Source: Elusimicrobiota bacterium | GTDB taxonomy: Bacteria > Elusimicrobiota > Elusimicrobia > Elusimicrobiales > Elusimicrobiaceae | NCBI GenBank assembly: GCA_031258375.1 | Contig: JAIRMX010000167.1 | Location: 1 to 8,246, forward strand | Reading direction: 5' to 3' | Length of the DNA: 8,246 bases | Shown here: positions 1-6,177 of the stretch, piece by piece | How the letters are laid out: each line of letters starts with the position of its first letter | Position numbering within the stretch: position 1 is the stretch's first letter | Notes under the pieces: model-generated | The model's database searches: none | What the model saw: only the letters and a program-made list of their open reading frames with translations | Told to the model about the DNA's origin: nothing | Position numbers and translations under genes: made by a program

Positions 1-76
1 AATGAGATAATGCGCTGTTTGAGCGGAATACAAAATTTTGGTTTTTGTCAAACTGATTTGTCGTATATCTTTTCAT
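1..76 (-). CDS. Unidentified protein, N-terminal 25 codons only (runs off left edge)
   Basis: Reading the minus strand from an ATG at 76 down to base 1 gives an open frame that starts MKRYTTNQFDKNQNFVF and continues to the edge without a stop. The start is well supported. A strong Shine-Dalgarno sequence (TAGGAGA, 84-90) sits about seven bases upstream, and two extended -10 boxes lie further up. The visible residues are polar, with no signal peptide or membrane segment, and I do not recognise the family. The gene follows the six-gene minus-strand operon by 121 bases but has its own promoter, so it is probably a separate transcription unit. It is partial because of the window edge, not because it is visibly broken. 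Confidence 0.6.
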   Translation of the reverse strand, partial: MKRYTTNQFDKNQNFVFRSNSALSH

Positions 77-119
77 ACTAAAATCTCCTATTTATTTTTT
101 TATACGTCACTTCCAAATC

Positions 120-160
120 ATTATAACATATTATAACAAAAAAATTTTATTTTTTTGCAA
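120..160 (-). promoter_or_regulatory. Promoter with two tandem extended -10 boxes
   Basis: On the minus strand the segment reads TGTTATAATATGTTATAATG. It holds two perfect TATAAT hexamers (130-135 and 120-125), each preceded by TG plus one base, the extended -10 pattern. They repeat with a 10-base period. A TTGCAA hexamer at 155-160 could serve as -35 for the upstream box, with a long 19-base spacer. The downstream box has no good -35. The promoter points at the gene starting at 76. Activity is inferred from consensus match only. Confidence 0.6.
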
Positions 161-197
161 GGAAATCGGGCAGTATAAAAATTTGAATGCTAAACTG

Positions 198-1565
198 TCA
201 AATTACGTTTGACAACATGTCGCCGCTGTCCCAAGCCGGAACGGGCGCGATAGGAATAGTTTTGTATTTGAGCCAGATTTCTCTTACATTTATAGAAAGA
301 CTATTTGCGGGGTCGTAAAATTGTATTGTCAAATTTTCAGTAGGGCCGGATACAATTAGGAATATGGGTATAACTGCATATTCTTGCCCGCGTAATTTTG
401 CCTTTTGAATGGTGTTATCTCTTTCAATATCCGCTTTATAAAGCGCAATATAAGGAATTGTAAATAAAGGCGTTATGATTAGCGCCGCTGAAAATGCGAG
501 AGCGGAAACATATTTTGTAATATTAAATTTATATGTATACGATATATATTTTAAAACGGCTATAAAAGCTAAGATAGAAAAAAACGATGCGGAATAATAA
601 AGACGCATATGATAGGGAACTGCGAATAAAACAAAAAATAATCCGCATGAAACTAGAAAACAAAACAAAGCCAAAATATAATCATTTCGTTTTAAAATTA
701 ATTTCTTTTTATCTAAGACGCAAATTAAAAGAGCAAAAAAGTTGAATACGGGTATTAACAGCGTGCCTCTGATAAATTTATCCAAATGATTTATATGAAA
801 AAACATTTTTTGCCAAATTGACGGGGGATTTATTTTTGAATATAGAGGAGAATATTCCATTCTTATTTTATGCGCGGGAGATGCAAAAAACATAATATAA
901 ACGCCTAAAACTGCGCCGATAAAAAGGAAATAATACCACTTTGGAATTTTTATCCTTTTTGCGCGCATATAGAAAAAGCAGGCCGTAAAAATTAACAAAG
1001 CCATCGGGCCGGTATTTTCATTGCTCATACCGGCGATTAAACCAAAAAATAGAAAAATAACGCGGGCAAAAGCATTATCTTTAAATAAATATTTTTTTAC
1101 TAGCAATGCTCTTATAGCGCATAGTATTAATAGGAAAACTGCGAATGTCCAATTGTAAGCCGCTGCGCCGCCAATCCAAAACAGGGTTTCATTAGGGGAA
1201 GCCACGCCGTACACGCTTAGTATGGCAATAAGAATAAATACAGAAATATCCTTTAAAGAATTAAAGTCCGGCTTTCTAAGATATATAAAAAAGAAGGTTG
1301 AGAATATTAACAGTAAATTTACAAGCGGATTTAAAATTAGAAACGACCATTTGCCCAGATAGAGAATAATTAAACTGAAGAAAACTCCAATTTTAGGACT
1401 GATAGTCAAAAATACGTTAACGGACAATTTTAACATTTCCGTAAAATATTTACTATTGATAGAAGCAAGTTCGTCCGGGCCGTAAGGGTATAAAAAAGAA
1501 AAAACAAAAATAAAGAGCAAATAAACAAAACAAACCAAAATCCAAACAAAATTAGCTTGTTTCAT
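198..1565 (-). CDS. Multi-pass membrane protein, GT-C-like (probably DUF6056/DUF3329-type)
   Basis: This 455-residue protein is dominated by about 11-12 hydrophobic membrane segments (from residue 7 to about 375). A polar C-terminal tail of roughly 80 residues follows. Three features resemble the DUF6056/DUF3329 group of GT-C-like membrane proteins. These are an acidic motif after the first helix (YPYGPDEL, 26-33), a SNENTG motif (181-186) after a loop with GGAAAYNWT (132-140), and ASPAHKIR (228-235). Members are suspected of surface-glycan glycosyl transfer, but their chemistry is not established, so the role is inference. The ATG at 1565 lies three bases after the cysS stop with only a weak GGAAA ribosome site inside the end of cysS, implying translational coupling. 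The gene is visibly more AT-rich than the rest of the operon. No hairpin terminator follows its stop. Confidence 0.75.
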   Translation of the reverse strand: MKQANFVWILVCFVYLLFIFVFSFLYPYGPDELASINSKYFTEMLKLSVNVFLTISPKIGVFFSLIILYLGKWSFLILNPLVNLLLIFSTFFFIYLRKPDFNSLKDISVFILIAILSVYGVASPNETLFWIGGAAAYNWTFAVFLLILCAIRALLVKKYLFKDNAFARVIFLFFGLIAGMSNENTGPMALLIFTACFFYMRAKRIKIPKWYYFLFIGAVLGVYIMFFASPAHKIRMEYSPLYSKINPPSIWQKMFFHINHLDKFIRGTLLIPVFNFFALLICVLDKKKLILKRNDYILALFCFLVSCGLFFVLFAVPYHMRLYYSASFFSILAFIAVLKYISYTYKFNITKYVSALAFSAALIITPLFTIPYIALYKADIERDNTIQKAKLRGQEYAVIPIFLIVSGPTENLTIQFYDPANSLSINVREIWLKYKTIPIAPVPAWDSGDMLSNVI

Positions 1566-1568
1566 TTA

Positions 1569-2963
1569 TTATTTCCAGCTCCACTCTGTGCCCGCGGGAG
1601 TGTCTTTAACGATTATTCTCATTTTTTCAAGCTCGGCGCGAAGATTATCGGAAGTTATAAAATCTTTATTCTTACGCGCTTTTTCTCTTTCTGCTATAAG
1701 AGCGGCGGCATCGGCGGGCAGGCCGCGCGCGGCTTCTTCTTTCATAAGCGAAAGGCCCAAAAAACTATCCGCATATTTAACGAAAGCCAATTTATCTTCG
1801 GCCGCGGCTGGGCTTTTTATAAAATCCCATAAAACGGAAAGGGCTTTGGGGGTGTTTATATCGTCTTCCGCGCAAGCTTGGAAATCGGCCTTAACATTCT
1901 CCAATGCGCGCGCGTCTTTAATGACTCCGTCGCGCTGTTTTTTAAATAAAGCGATTTTCTCCTTGAGATTTCTCAGCGTGTTCTTTGCAAAATCTAAGGA
2001 ATCAAAAGAAAACTCAAGCTGCGTTCTATAATGCGCTCCAAGACATAAATAGCGGTAATCCAGCGGGTCGTAACCTTTTTGCCTGAGGGCGTCTAAAGTC
2101 AAAAATGTTCCCGATGATTTTGACATTTTGCCGGACGATAGAATAAGAAATTCCCCGTGTATCCACATGCGGACGTAGGGTTTGCCCGTAGCGGCTTCCG
2201 ACTGCGCGATTTCATTTGTGTGATGTATGGCGATGTGGTCGGCGCCGCCGCAATGTATGTCAAGCGTATCTCCTAAATATTTCATCGACATTGCCGAGCA
2301 TTCTATATGCCAGCCCGGAAAGCATATTCCCCACGGGCTGGGCCATTCCATTTGTCTTTTACAATCCTTTGGCGAAAATTTCCATAAAGCAAAATCGCTG
2401 GTATGACGTTTTTCCCCGCTGAAATCGATACGGGATCCGGCTTTAAGGCCTTCTATATGACTTTTGCCAGCAAGCGCGCCGTAAGAGGGGAATTTGGAAG
2501 TATCGTAATAAATTCCGTCGGAAGTTTTATAAGTAAATCCCTTCTTTTCAAGTATTTTTATAAGTTCTATCATTTCCCGTATATGTTCCGTGGCATGCGG
2601 AGTAAAACTTGGATACATACAATTTAAAGCGTTAAAGTCTTCAAAAAATTTGCATTCGTATCTCTTGGCCAGTTCGGACGCGCTTATCCCGCCTTCGCGT
2701 TTGGAAGAAACTTCCATTTTATCTTCGCCGGTATCGCAATCGGAGGTTAAATGTCCGACGTCGGTTATATTCATAACATGCGTAACTTTGTAATGCTTTC
2801 GCAGTGTCCGCACTAAAATATCTTCGAAAATATAAGTTCTTAAATTGCCTATATGCGCGTAATTATAAACCGTCGGGCCGCAAGTATATATCGTGGTTTC
2901 GCCGGCGACGAGAGGAACAAAGTCTTCTTTCTTTTTAGTCAAAGTATTGTAAAAGCGAGGCAT
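1569..2963 (-). CDS. cysS: Cysteinyl-tRNA synthetase
   Basis: The protein charges tRNA-Cys with cysteine using ATP and is a cytosolic class I aminoacyl-tRNA synthetase. At 464 residues it is the usual length. The HIGH-type motif is HIGN at 37-40 and the KMSKS motif is at 279-283. The zinc ligands that sense the cysteine thiol are all visible: C28, C222, H247 and E251, with the same C-25-H-4-E spacing as the E. coli enzyme. A DALR-type helical anticodon-binding domain fills about the last 120 residues, and the C-terminus (DTPAGTEWSWK) is typical. A strong ribosome site (GGGGAGG) precedes the ATG by seven bases. The gene starts two bases after the lipoprotein gene stops. Association with ispD/ispF is known from Firmicute yacL-ispDF-gltX-cysE-cysS clusters. 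Nothing looks defective. Confidence 0.98.
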   Translation of the reverse strand: MPRFYNTLTKKKEDFVPLVAGETTIYTCGPTVYNYAHIGNLRTYIFEDILVRTLRKHYKVTHVMNITDVGHLTSDCDTGEDKMEVSSKREGGISASELAKRYECKFFEDFNALNCMYPSFTPHATEHIREMIELIKILEKKGFTYKTSDGIYYDTSKFPSYGALAGKSHIEGLKAGSRIDFSGEKRHTSDFALWKFSPKDCKRQMEWPSPWGICFPGWHIECSAMSMKYLGDTLDIHCGGADHIAIHHTNEIAQSEAATGKPYVRMWIHGEFLILSSGKMSKSSGTFLTLDALRQKGYDPLDYRYLCLGAHYRTQLEFSFDSLDFAKNTLRNLKEKIALFKKQRDGVIKDARALENVKADFQACAEDDINTPKALSVLWDFIKSPAAAEDKLAFVKYADSFLGLSLMKEEAARGLPADAAALIAEREKARKNKDFITSDNLRAELEKMRIIVKDTPAGTEWSWK

Positions 2964-2965
2964 AT

Positions 2966-3523
2966 TTACACCTCCCCGTTTTGTTTTGATTCCGTTTGGA
3001 TTATTTCATACTGCGCCGCCGCTTCGTGAAAAAACAAATCGCATACCGCCTTTCCGGACTGATTAGCCGTGCTTTCCCCAAGTATGCATTGTATGTCCAT
3101 TACAGCAAGAGGGTTAAGCGTTCCCGCCGGCGACATCAAATAAGTAAACCCCGACGGCTGATACGCGACGGCCGCTTTCCTGTAAGCTATATCCAGAGCT
3201 TTTTGAAACGCGGCCGCGTCTTGCGCGGAAGCGTCTTTAGACAAAAAGATTTTTTTTGCGGCCATTATCACTACGGCCTCTCCTTCGCTGCGGCCGGTGC
3301 TTTCGATAATTTCATTGCCAAGATCGTCGTAATCTACGTTAAAAGACGGCGCGTCAATATTTGTTTGATCAATACTTTCTCTGCCCAAACCGCCGGATTG
3401 AATATCTCTCTCGTATATTCCGTAATCTATGCCTTGATATTGTTTGTAAGGTTTCCTTGCGGAAATACCGCAAGCTGTAAAAACTAAAAGAAATGCCGCA
3501 GCGGCAAATAATATTTTCGTCAT
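2966..3523 (-). CDS. Small predicted lipoprotein of unknown function
   Basis: This 185-residue protein has an N-terminal signal of a lysine, a hydrophobic stretch (4-16) and a lipobox-like FTAC, so C18 is the likely lipidated cysteine. F at -3 is less usual than L or V. The mature part is polar. It contains an alanine-rich, probably helical region (80-122), then a segment with YQPSGFTYLMSPAG (121-134), NPLA (137-140) and a cysteine pair, C146 and C161, that could form a disulphide. I do not recognise a family. The start is supported by GAGG/GGAAAG just upstream, and the ispF TGA stop lies within this ribosome site, so translation is probably coupled. It sits where other bacteria carry gltX and cysE. 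A cell-envelope role is the only safe inference. Confidence 0.85.
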   Translation of the reverse strand: MTKILFAAAAFLLVFTACGISARKPYKQYQGIDYGIYERDIQSGGLGRESIDQTNIDAPSFNVDYDDLGNEIIESTGRSEGEAVVIMAAKKIFLSKDASAQDAAAFQKALDIAYRKAAVAYQPSGFTYLMSPAGTLNPLAVMDIQCILGESTANQSGKAVCDLFFHEAAAQYEIIQTESKQNGEV

Positions 3524-3533
3524 CTTTCCATCC

Positions 3534-4022
3534 TCATATTTTAATTGTTACTACCGCATAGCAGGCCATTGCCTCGCCGCGGCCGATCTCGCCTATTGCT
3601 TCGTGGCTTTTGGCTTTAAAACTTATATTTTCAAGCCCGATTTTAAAAATTTGGTTCAGCGACTTGCGCACGGCTTCGTAATGCCGGCGCATTTTGGGCT
3701 CTTCGGCAACAATAGTACAATCTATATTAATTATTTGCGCGTCTCTTTCTTTTAATATTTCAAGCACGCGCCGCGCGATTACAACGCTGGAAATCCCGGC
3801 TATGGACAAATCCGTCGGCGGATAAAATTCGCCTATTTCCCCGCCGGCGCATGCGCCCAAAGCGGCGTCGCATATAGTATGCAAAACCAAATCCCCGTCG
3901 CTGTGTCCTATAAGGCCTTTGTTATGTTCTATTTCCAAGCCGCCTAAAACGAGCTTGCGGCCTTCGGCCATGCGGTGTATATCGAAGCCTAGACCGGTTT
4001 TTGTTATTTTTTCCTTTTGCAT
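3534..4022 (-). CDS. ispF: 2-C-methyl-D-erythritol 2,4-cyclodiphosphate synthase
   Basis: IspF converts CDP-ME 2-phosphate into MEcPP with release of CMP in the MEP isoprenoid pathway. It acts as a cytosolic homotrimer. The 162-residue length is normal. The metal ligands are D14 and H16 (GFDIH) and H48 (in HSDGDLVLH, 40-48). E141 and the GRGE motif (147-150) match the nucleotide and second metal site. The usual KATTTE run is replaced by KAKSHE (136-141), and the GDIG motif is GEIG (61-64). Both changes keep the metal-binding glutamate, so activity is likely. The start overlaps the end of ispD by 19 bases and has no Shine-Dalgarno sequence of its own, pointing to translation coupled to ispD. 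No better start exists, because upstream sequence is the ispD reading frame and the GFDIH motif begins 11 codons in. Confidence 0.97.
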   Translation of the reverse strand: MQKEKITKTGLGFDIHRMAEGRKLVLGGLEIEHNKGLIGHSDGDLVLHTICDAALGACAGGEIGEFYPPTDLSIAGISSVVIARRVLEILKERDAQIINIDCTIVAEEPKMRRHYEAVRKSLNQIFKIGLENISFKAKSHEAIGEIGRGEAMACYAVVTIKI

Positions 4023-4663
4023 AAAGCGTTTGCCATAATCAAATCTTCCGGCGTGGTTATTTTTATATTTCCGTAGCTTGAAGGCACGACGGCGACTTTT
4101 ACGCCGAGTTTTTCAACAAGCTGAGATTCATCCGTCGCATTTTTAAGTTTGCCATACTTTTTAAGAGCTTCTTTAAGCGTTTGCGTTTCATAACATTGCG
4201 GAGTTTGCGCCGCCCAAAGTTTTGTTCTGTCCGAAGTATTTACTATAAATCCGTTTTTTACTTCCTTAATAGTGTCCTTGACTGCTACGGCTAAAACGGC
4301 AGCTTTATTTCTGATTGCGGCGTTTAGACAATTTTGTATATCCTCAGTTTTCACAAGCGGTCTTGCCCCGTCGTGAATTGCTACGAACTTATATTTTGGA
4401 TTTGCAGCGGCAACGCCGTTTATGACGGATTGAAGTCTCGTCTGTCCGGGCAGGGCGTGTTTCAAACTTTTGAATTTTCCGTTTATGCGCTTAAAAGTAT
4501 CCGTATCTGCAACTACGATTATTTCAGCCGCGCTCGATAGTTTTTTAAAAGTTTCTATACTGCGCTCCAAAACGGTTTTGCCGTTTAAAGAAAGCATTTG
4601 CTTGGGGCGTCCCATTCTTGTCCCTTTGCCGCCTGCGGCTATTATAATGCTTGCTTTCTCCAC
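4004..4663 (-). CDS. ispD: 2-C-methyl-D-erythritol 4-phosphate cytidylyltransferase
   Basis: IspD joins CTP and MEP to give CDP-ME, two steps before IspF. The protein has 219 residues and a nucleotidyltransferase fold. Signatures in order are AAGGKGTRMGRPKQ (9-22, with R16 and K21), HDGARP (97-102), DTIK (130-133), LWAAQTPQ (149-156), TDE (177-179) and ITTPEDL (202-208). The loop between RM and PKQ is two residues shorter than in E. coli and resembles the RMGRPKQ form of MocA-like transferases. The other motifs are firmly IspD. The start codon is GTG. An AGGA ribosome site at 4671-4674, inside the end of the upstream gene, sits seven bases away and decides it. The gene begins three bases after the PIN-TRAM stop and overlaps ispF at its end. 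Confidence 0.97.
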   Translation of the reverse strand: MEKASIIIAAGGKGTRMGRPKQMLSLNGKTVLERSIETFKKLSSAAEIIVVADTDTFKRINGKFKSLKHALPGQTRLQSVINGVAAANPKYKFVAIHDGARPLVKTEDIQNCLNAAIRNKAAVLAVAVKDTIKEVKNGFIVNTSDRTKLWAAQTPQCYETQTLKEALKKYGKLKNATDESQLVEKLGVKVAVVPSSYGNIKITTPEDLIMANALCKRKK

Positions 4664-4666
4664 GGG

Positions 4667-5626
4667 TTAATCCTGATACTGTTTTATCTTTGAAAAAATC
4701 ATTCTGCCGGTGGAAGTTTGCAAAATGGACGAAACGAAAACTTCGGTTCTTTTGCCTATCCATTTTCGGCCTTCCTCAATAACAACCATAGTGCCGTCGT
4801 CTAGATATCCTATGCCCTGCGATGATTCTTTTCCTTCTTTCATAATAAAAACGGACATGCTTTCCCCCGGCAAAACTATCGGTTTTAAAGCCGTAGTTAA
4901 ATCGCTTATATTCAAAATAGGAATATCTTTTAAAACGGCGGCTTTATTAACGTTAAAGTCCGTTGTAATAAGTTTCCCGTTGAAATATTGGGTAATAGAC
5001 AGTAGATTTTCAATGTCGTTGCCTTCTTTTCTGTTCCTTGAAGTTGTTTTGACAGGTATGACTTTAAGTTCTTTAAGCCTTGTTATGGTGTCAAGTCCGC
5101 GTCTTCCGCGCGCTTTTTCAAGAGGATCTTTTGAGGAAATCAAAGAATTTAATTTATCAATAACAAATTGCGGTAAGACAATAGTGCCTTCAAAAAAACC
5201 CGTTTCGCATAAATCTACAATGCGTCCGTCCAAAAGCGCGCTCATATCGACAATTTTTATATGATGGCCCTTTTTATTAATGCCTTCCAGTTCCGAAACC
5301 CTGCCTATGCTTATCAATCCGCCGAGCACCGTCAAAACGCCGGCAAACATAGTCTTGTACGCGTCCCAATAATTGCTGATATCTAGAATGTTCATTTTCG
5401 ATACCGTGTAGTCGCACAGAACATAAATCGTATAGCCGGCTATGGCGCCAAATATGCCGACCATCATCGAAATGAATTTAATGCTTCTGACAAAATGTTC
5501 CGCAGCCACTATTATAAGTCCGCAGAGTAAAGCCAGCATAATATTGGGATAATCTTGAGAAATAAATATATATACTAAAAACGGCATACCTAAGATAGCT
5601 GATATTCTAAAAATCCAAAGCGGCAT
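4667..5626 (-). CDS. Membrane-anchored PIN-TRAM domain protein (YacL-like)
   Basis: This 319-residue protein has four predicted membrane helices (about 8-22, 28-46, 51-71 and 92-108). A PIN nuclease-like domain (about 122-240) and a C-terminal TRAM domain (about 252-315) follow. That is the architecture of YacL. PIN hallmarks are VDMSALLDGRI (126-136; D127 and D133), RGRRGLD (173-179), D204 and TTDFNVNK (221-228; D223). The TRAM part shows LPGESMSV, GIGYLDDGTMVVIEEGR and a TEVFV strand. The glutamate usually seen in the second PIN motif (FVLNELQ) is lysine here (FVIDKLN, K158), with D157 beside it. The substrate is unknown; an RNA-related role at the membrane is inferred from PIN plus TRAM. 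It is the first gene of the operon. A clear AGGAG (5632-5636) sits five bases before the ATG. Confidence 0.93.
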   Translation of the reverse strand: MPLWIFRISAILGMPFLVYIFISQDYPNIMLALLCGLIIVAAEHFVRSIKFISMMVGIFGAIAGYTIYVLCDYTVSKMNILDISNYWDAYKTMFAGVLTVLGGLISIGRVSELEGINKKGHHIKIVDMSALLDGRIVDLCETGFFEGTIVLPQFVIDKLNSLISSKDPLEKARGRRGLDTITRLKELKVIPVKTTSRNRKEGNDIENLLSITQYFNGKLITTDFNVNKAAVLKDIPILNISDLTTALKPIVLPGESMSVFIMKEGKESSQGIGYLDDGTMVVIEEGRKWIGKRTEVFVSSILQTSTGRMIFSKIKQYQD

Positions 5627-5643
5627 AAAAACTCCTGTAAAAA

Positions 5644-5672
5644 ATATAATTATAAGTAAAAGTTATTGTCAA
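5644..5672 (-). promoter_or_regulatory. Promoter of the PIN-TRAM / ispD / ispF / cysS operon
   Basis: On the minus strand a perfect TTGACA (5667-5672) is followed after 17 bases by TTATAT (5644-5649). Transcription would start near 5637, leaving a very short leader that begins almost at the AGGAG ribosome site. A second match, TATAAT at 5649-5654, lies too close to the -35 but could act alone. No other convincing promoter is seen between the six genes downstream, so this probably drives them all. Confidence 0.6.
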
Positions 5673-5725
5673 TGTTTGCAAATATATTTATATTCTACTA
5701 TATTTAAACTTTTATTTTATAAGCA

Positions 5726-5745
5726 AAATTTCCGCGCGGAAATTT
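5726..5745. repeat. Perfect 20-base palindrome
   Basis: AAATTTCCGCGCGGAAATTT reads identically on both strands with no mismatch. As RNA it could fold into an eight-pair stem with a GCGC loop. On the minus strand it is followed by a short T run, so it might be the terminator of the dead pilin gene lying just upstream. It also sits about 55 bases upstream of the operon -35 box, so it could instead be a protein-binding operator. The sequence alone cannot decide between these. Confidence 0.6.
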
Positions 5746-5805
5746 CGGGATAAAAGAGCTTTTCAACGTTTTACGTAGTAGCCGGCGGGAAAGTATCTTT
5801 ACCGC

Positions 5806-5901
5806 TTATGCTTTTTCAGACTTCTGCGGCCAAGCAATAACGGTGAGAACTCCGATGATGAGTACAACAACAAGCAGTTAAATTAAAGTAAATGCTTTTT
5901 T
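5806..5901 (-). pseudogene. Type IV prepilin / pseudopilin N-terminal remnant
   Basis: Minus-strand translation from 5901 gives KKAFTLI*LLVVVLIIG, then VLTVIAWPQKSEKA*. This is the type IV prepilin signature: a basic leader end, the A/F cleavage junction, FTLIE and the long hydrophobic N-terminal helix ending in PQ. The invariant glutamate at mature position 5 is a stop codon (TAA at 5878-5880, one change from GAA). A second TAA follows at 5806-5808, again where pilins commonly have glutamate (EKA-E-A). No start codon remains, because the next bases upstream are the end of an inverted-repeat element. Beyond the second stop the frame continues as AVKILSRRLLRK without clear pilin features, and other frames are broken. 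Intact relatives are filament or secretion pilins processed by prepilin peptidase. This copy cannot make one. Confidence 0.82.
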
Positions 5902-5902
5902 G

Positions 5903-6014
5903 GGCAGTGTAAAAATAGCATATATAAATTTAAAATGGCGGGGAATATCTATTTTGTCTATATTGTAAAACCGTTTTTAGAAAACGCTTATATTTATGCT
6001 GTTTTTACACTGCC
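5903..6014. mobile_element. MITE-like element, 112 bases with terminal inverted repeats
   Basis: The ends are 19-base inverted repeats, GGCAGTGTAAAAATAGCAT (5903-5921) and its complement at 5996-6014. They match at 18 of 19 positions, and similarity extends a few bases inward with a shift. The interior is AT-rich, has no coding capacity and contains a small hairpin (CGTTTT/AAAACG, 5972-5986). Size and structure fit a miniature inverted-repeat transposable element mobilised in trans. I see no clear target-site duplication and no transposase in the window. A long RNA hairpin is the alternative. The left end abuts the sixth A before the prepilin remnant, exactly where its start codon should be. 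Confidence 0.55.
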
Positions 6015-6031
6015 AGAATTTGGAAGTTAAG

Positions 6032-6103
6032 CAATATTCTCCCTTTAGTAAAGGGAGCGCCGCGCCGCAGCGGTAGCTCAGTCGGGCGAGGGATTTAATA
6101 TTG
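6032..6103. repeat. GC-rich palindromic interspersed repeat (REP-like)
   Basis: A 72-base unit is bounded by CAATATT (6032-6038) and AATATTG (6097-6103). It contains a perfect eight-pair hairpin, CTCCCTTT-AGT-AAAGGGAG (6039-6057), followed by a GC-rich core and GAGGGATTT, which echoes the CTCCCT arm. The GC content contrasts sharply with the AT-rich flanks. Similar CTCCCTTT...AAAGGGAG modules occur as dispersed intergenic repeats in many gut bacteria; that comparison is from memory and was not searched. The segment TAGCTCAGTCGGGCGAG imitates a tRNA D-arm, but no tRNA can be folded. Confidence 0.5.
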
Positions 6104-6154
6104 TTTTTAAAACTGCTTTCATTAAATCTATTCTCCGACTTATGAACATTCAGT

Positions 6155-6177
6155 TCCCCGATTGCAACACTCGGGGA
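6155..6177. repeat. Small GC-rich hairpin
   Basis: TCCCCGA (6155-6161) pairs perfectly with TCGGGGA (6171-6177) across a nine-base loop. No T run follows on the plus strand, so it is a poor terminator. It is probably part of the same repeat-derived block as the palindromic repeat at 6032-6103, since an open but unconvincing minus-strand frame runs through all of them. Confidence 0.45.

Noticed and set aside
1557..3487. Several plus-strand open frames of 67-163 codons opposite cysS and the lipoprotein gene
   Set aside because: They are antisense shadows of well-supported genes, lack ribosome sites and show no recognisable domains.
4470..5264. Plus-strand frames of 66 and 184 codons opposite ispD and the PIN-TRAM gene
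   Set aside because: The opposite strand encodes clear IspD and PIN-TRAM motifs, and these frames have no start signals or domain content.
5903..6014. Intrinsic terminator or attenuator reading of the long inverted repeat
   Set aside because: The arms are 74 bases apart, the stem is AT-rich and the T tract lies inside the arm, so an element with terminal inverted repeats fits better.
6060..6095. Possible tRNA gene, because of TAGCTCAGTCGGGCGAG
   Set aside because: Only the D-arm is imitated. There is no T-arm GGTTCGA box, no anticodon stem and no matching acceptor stem.
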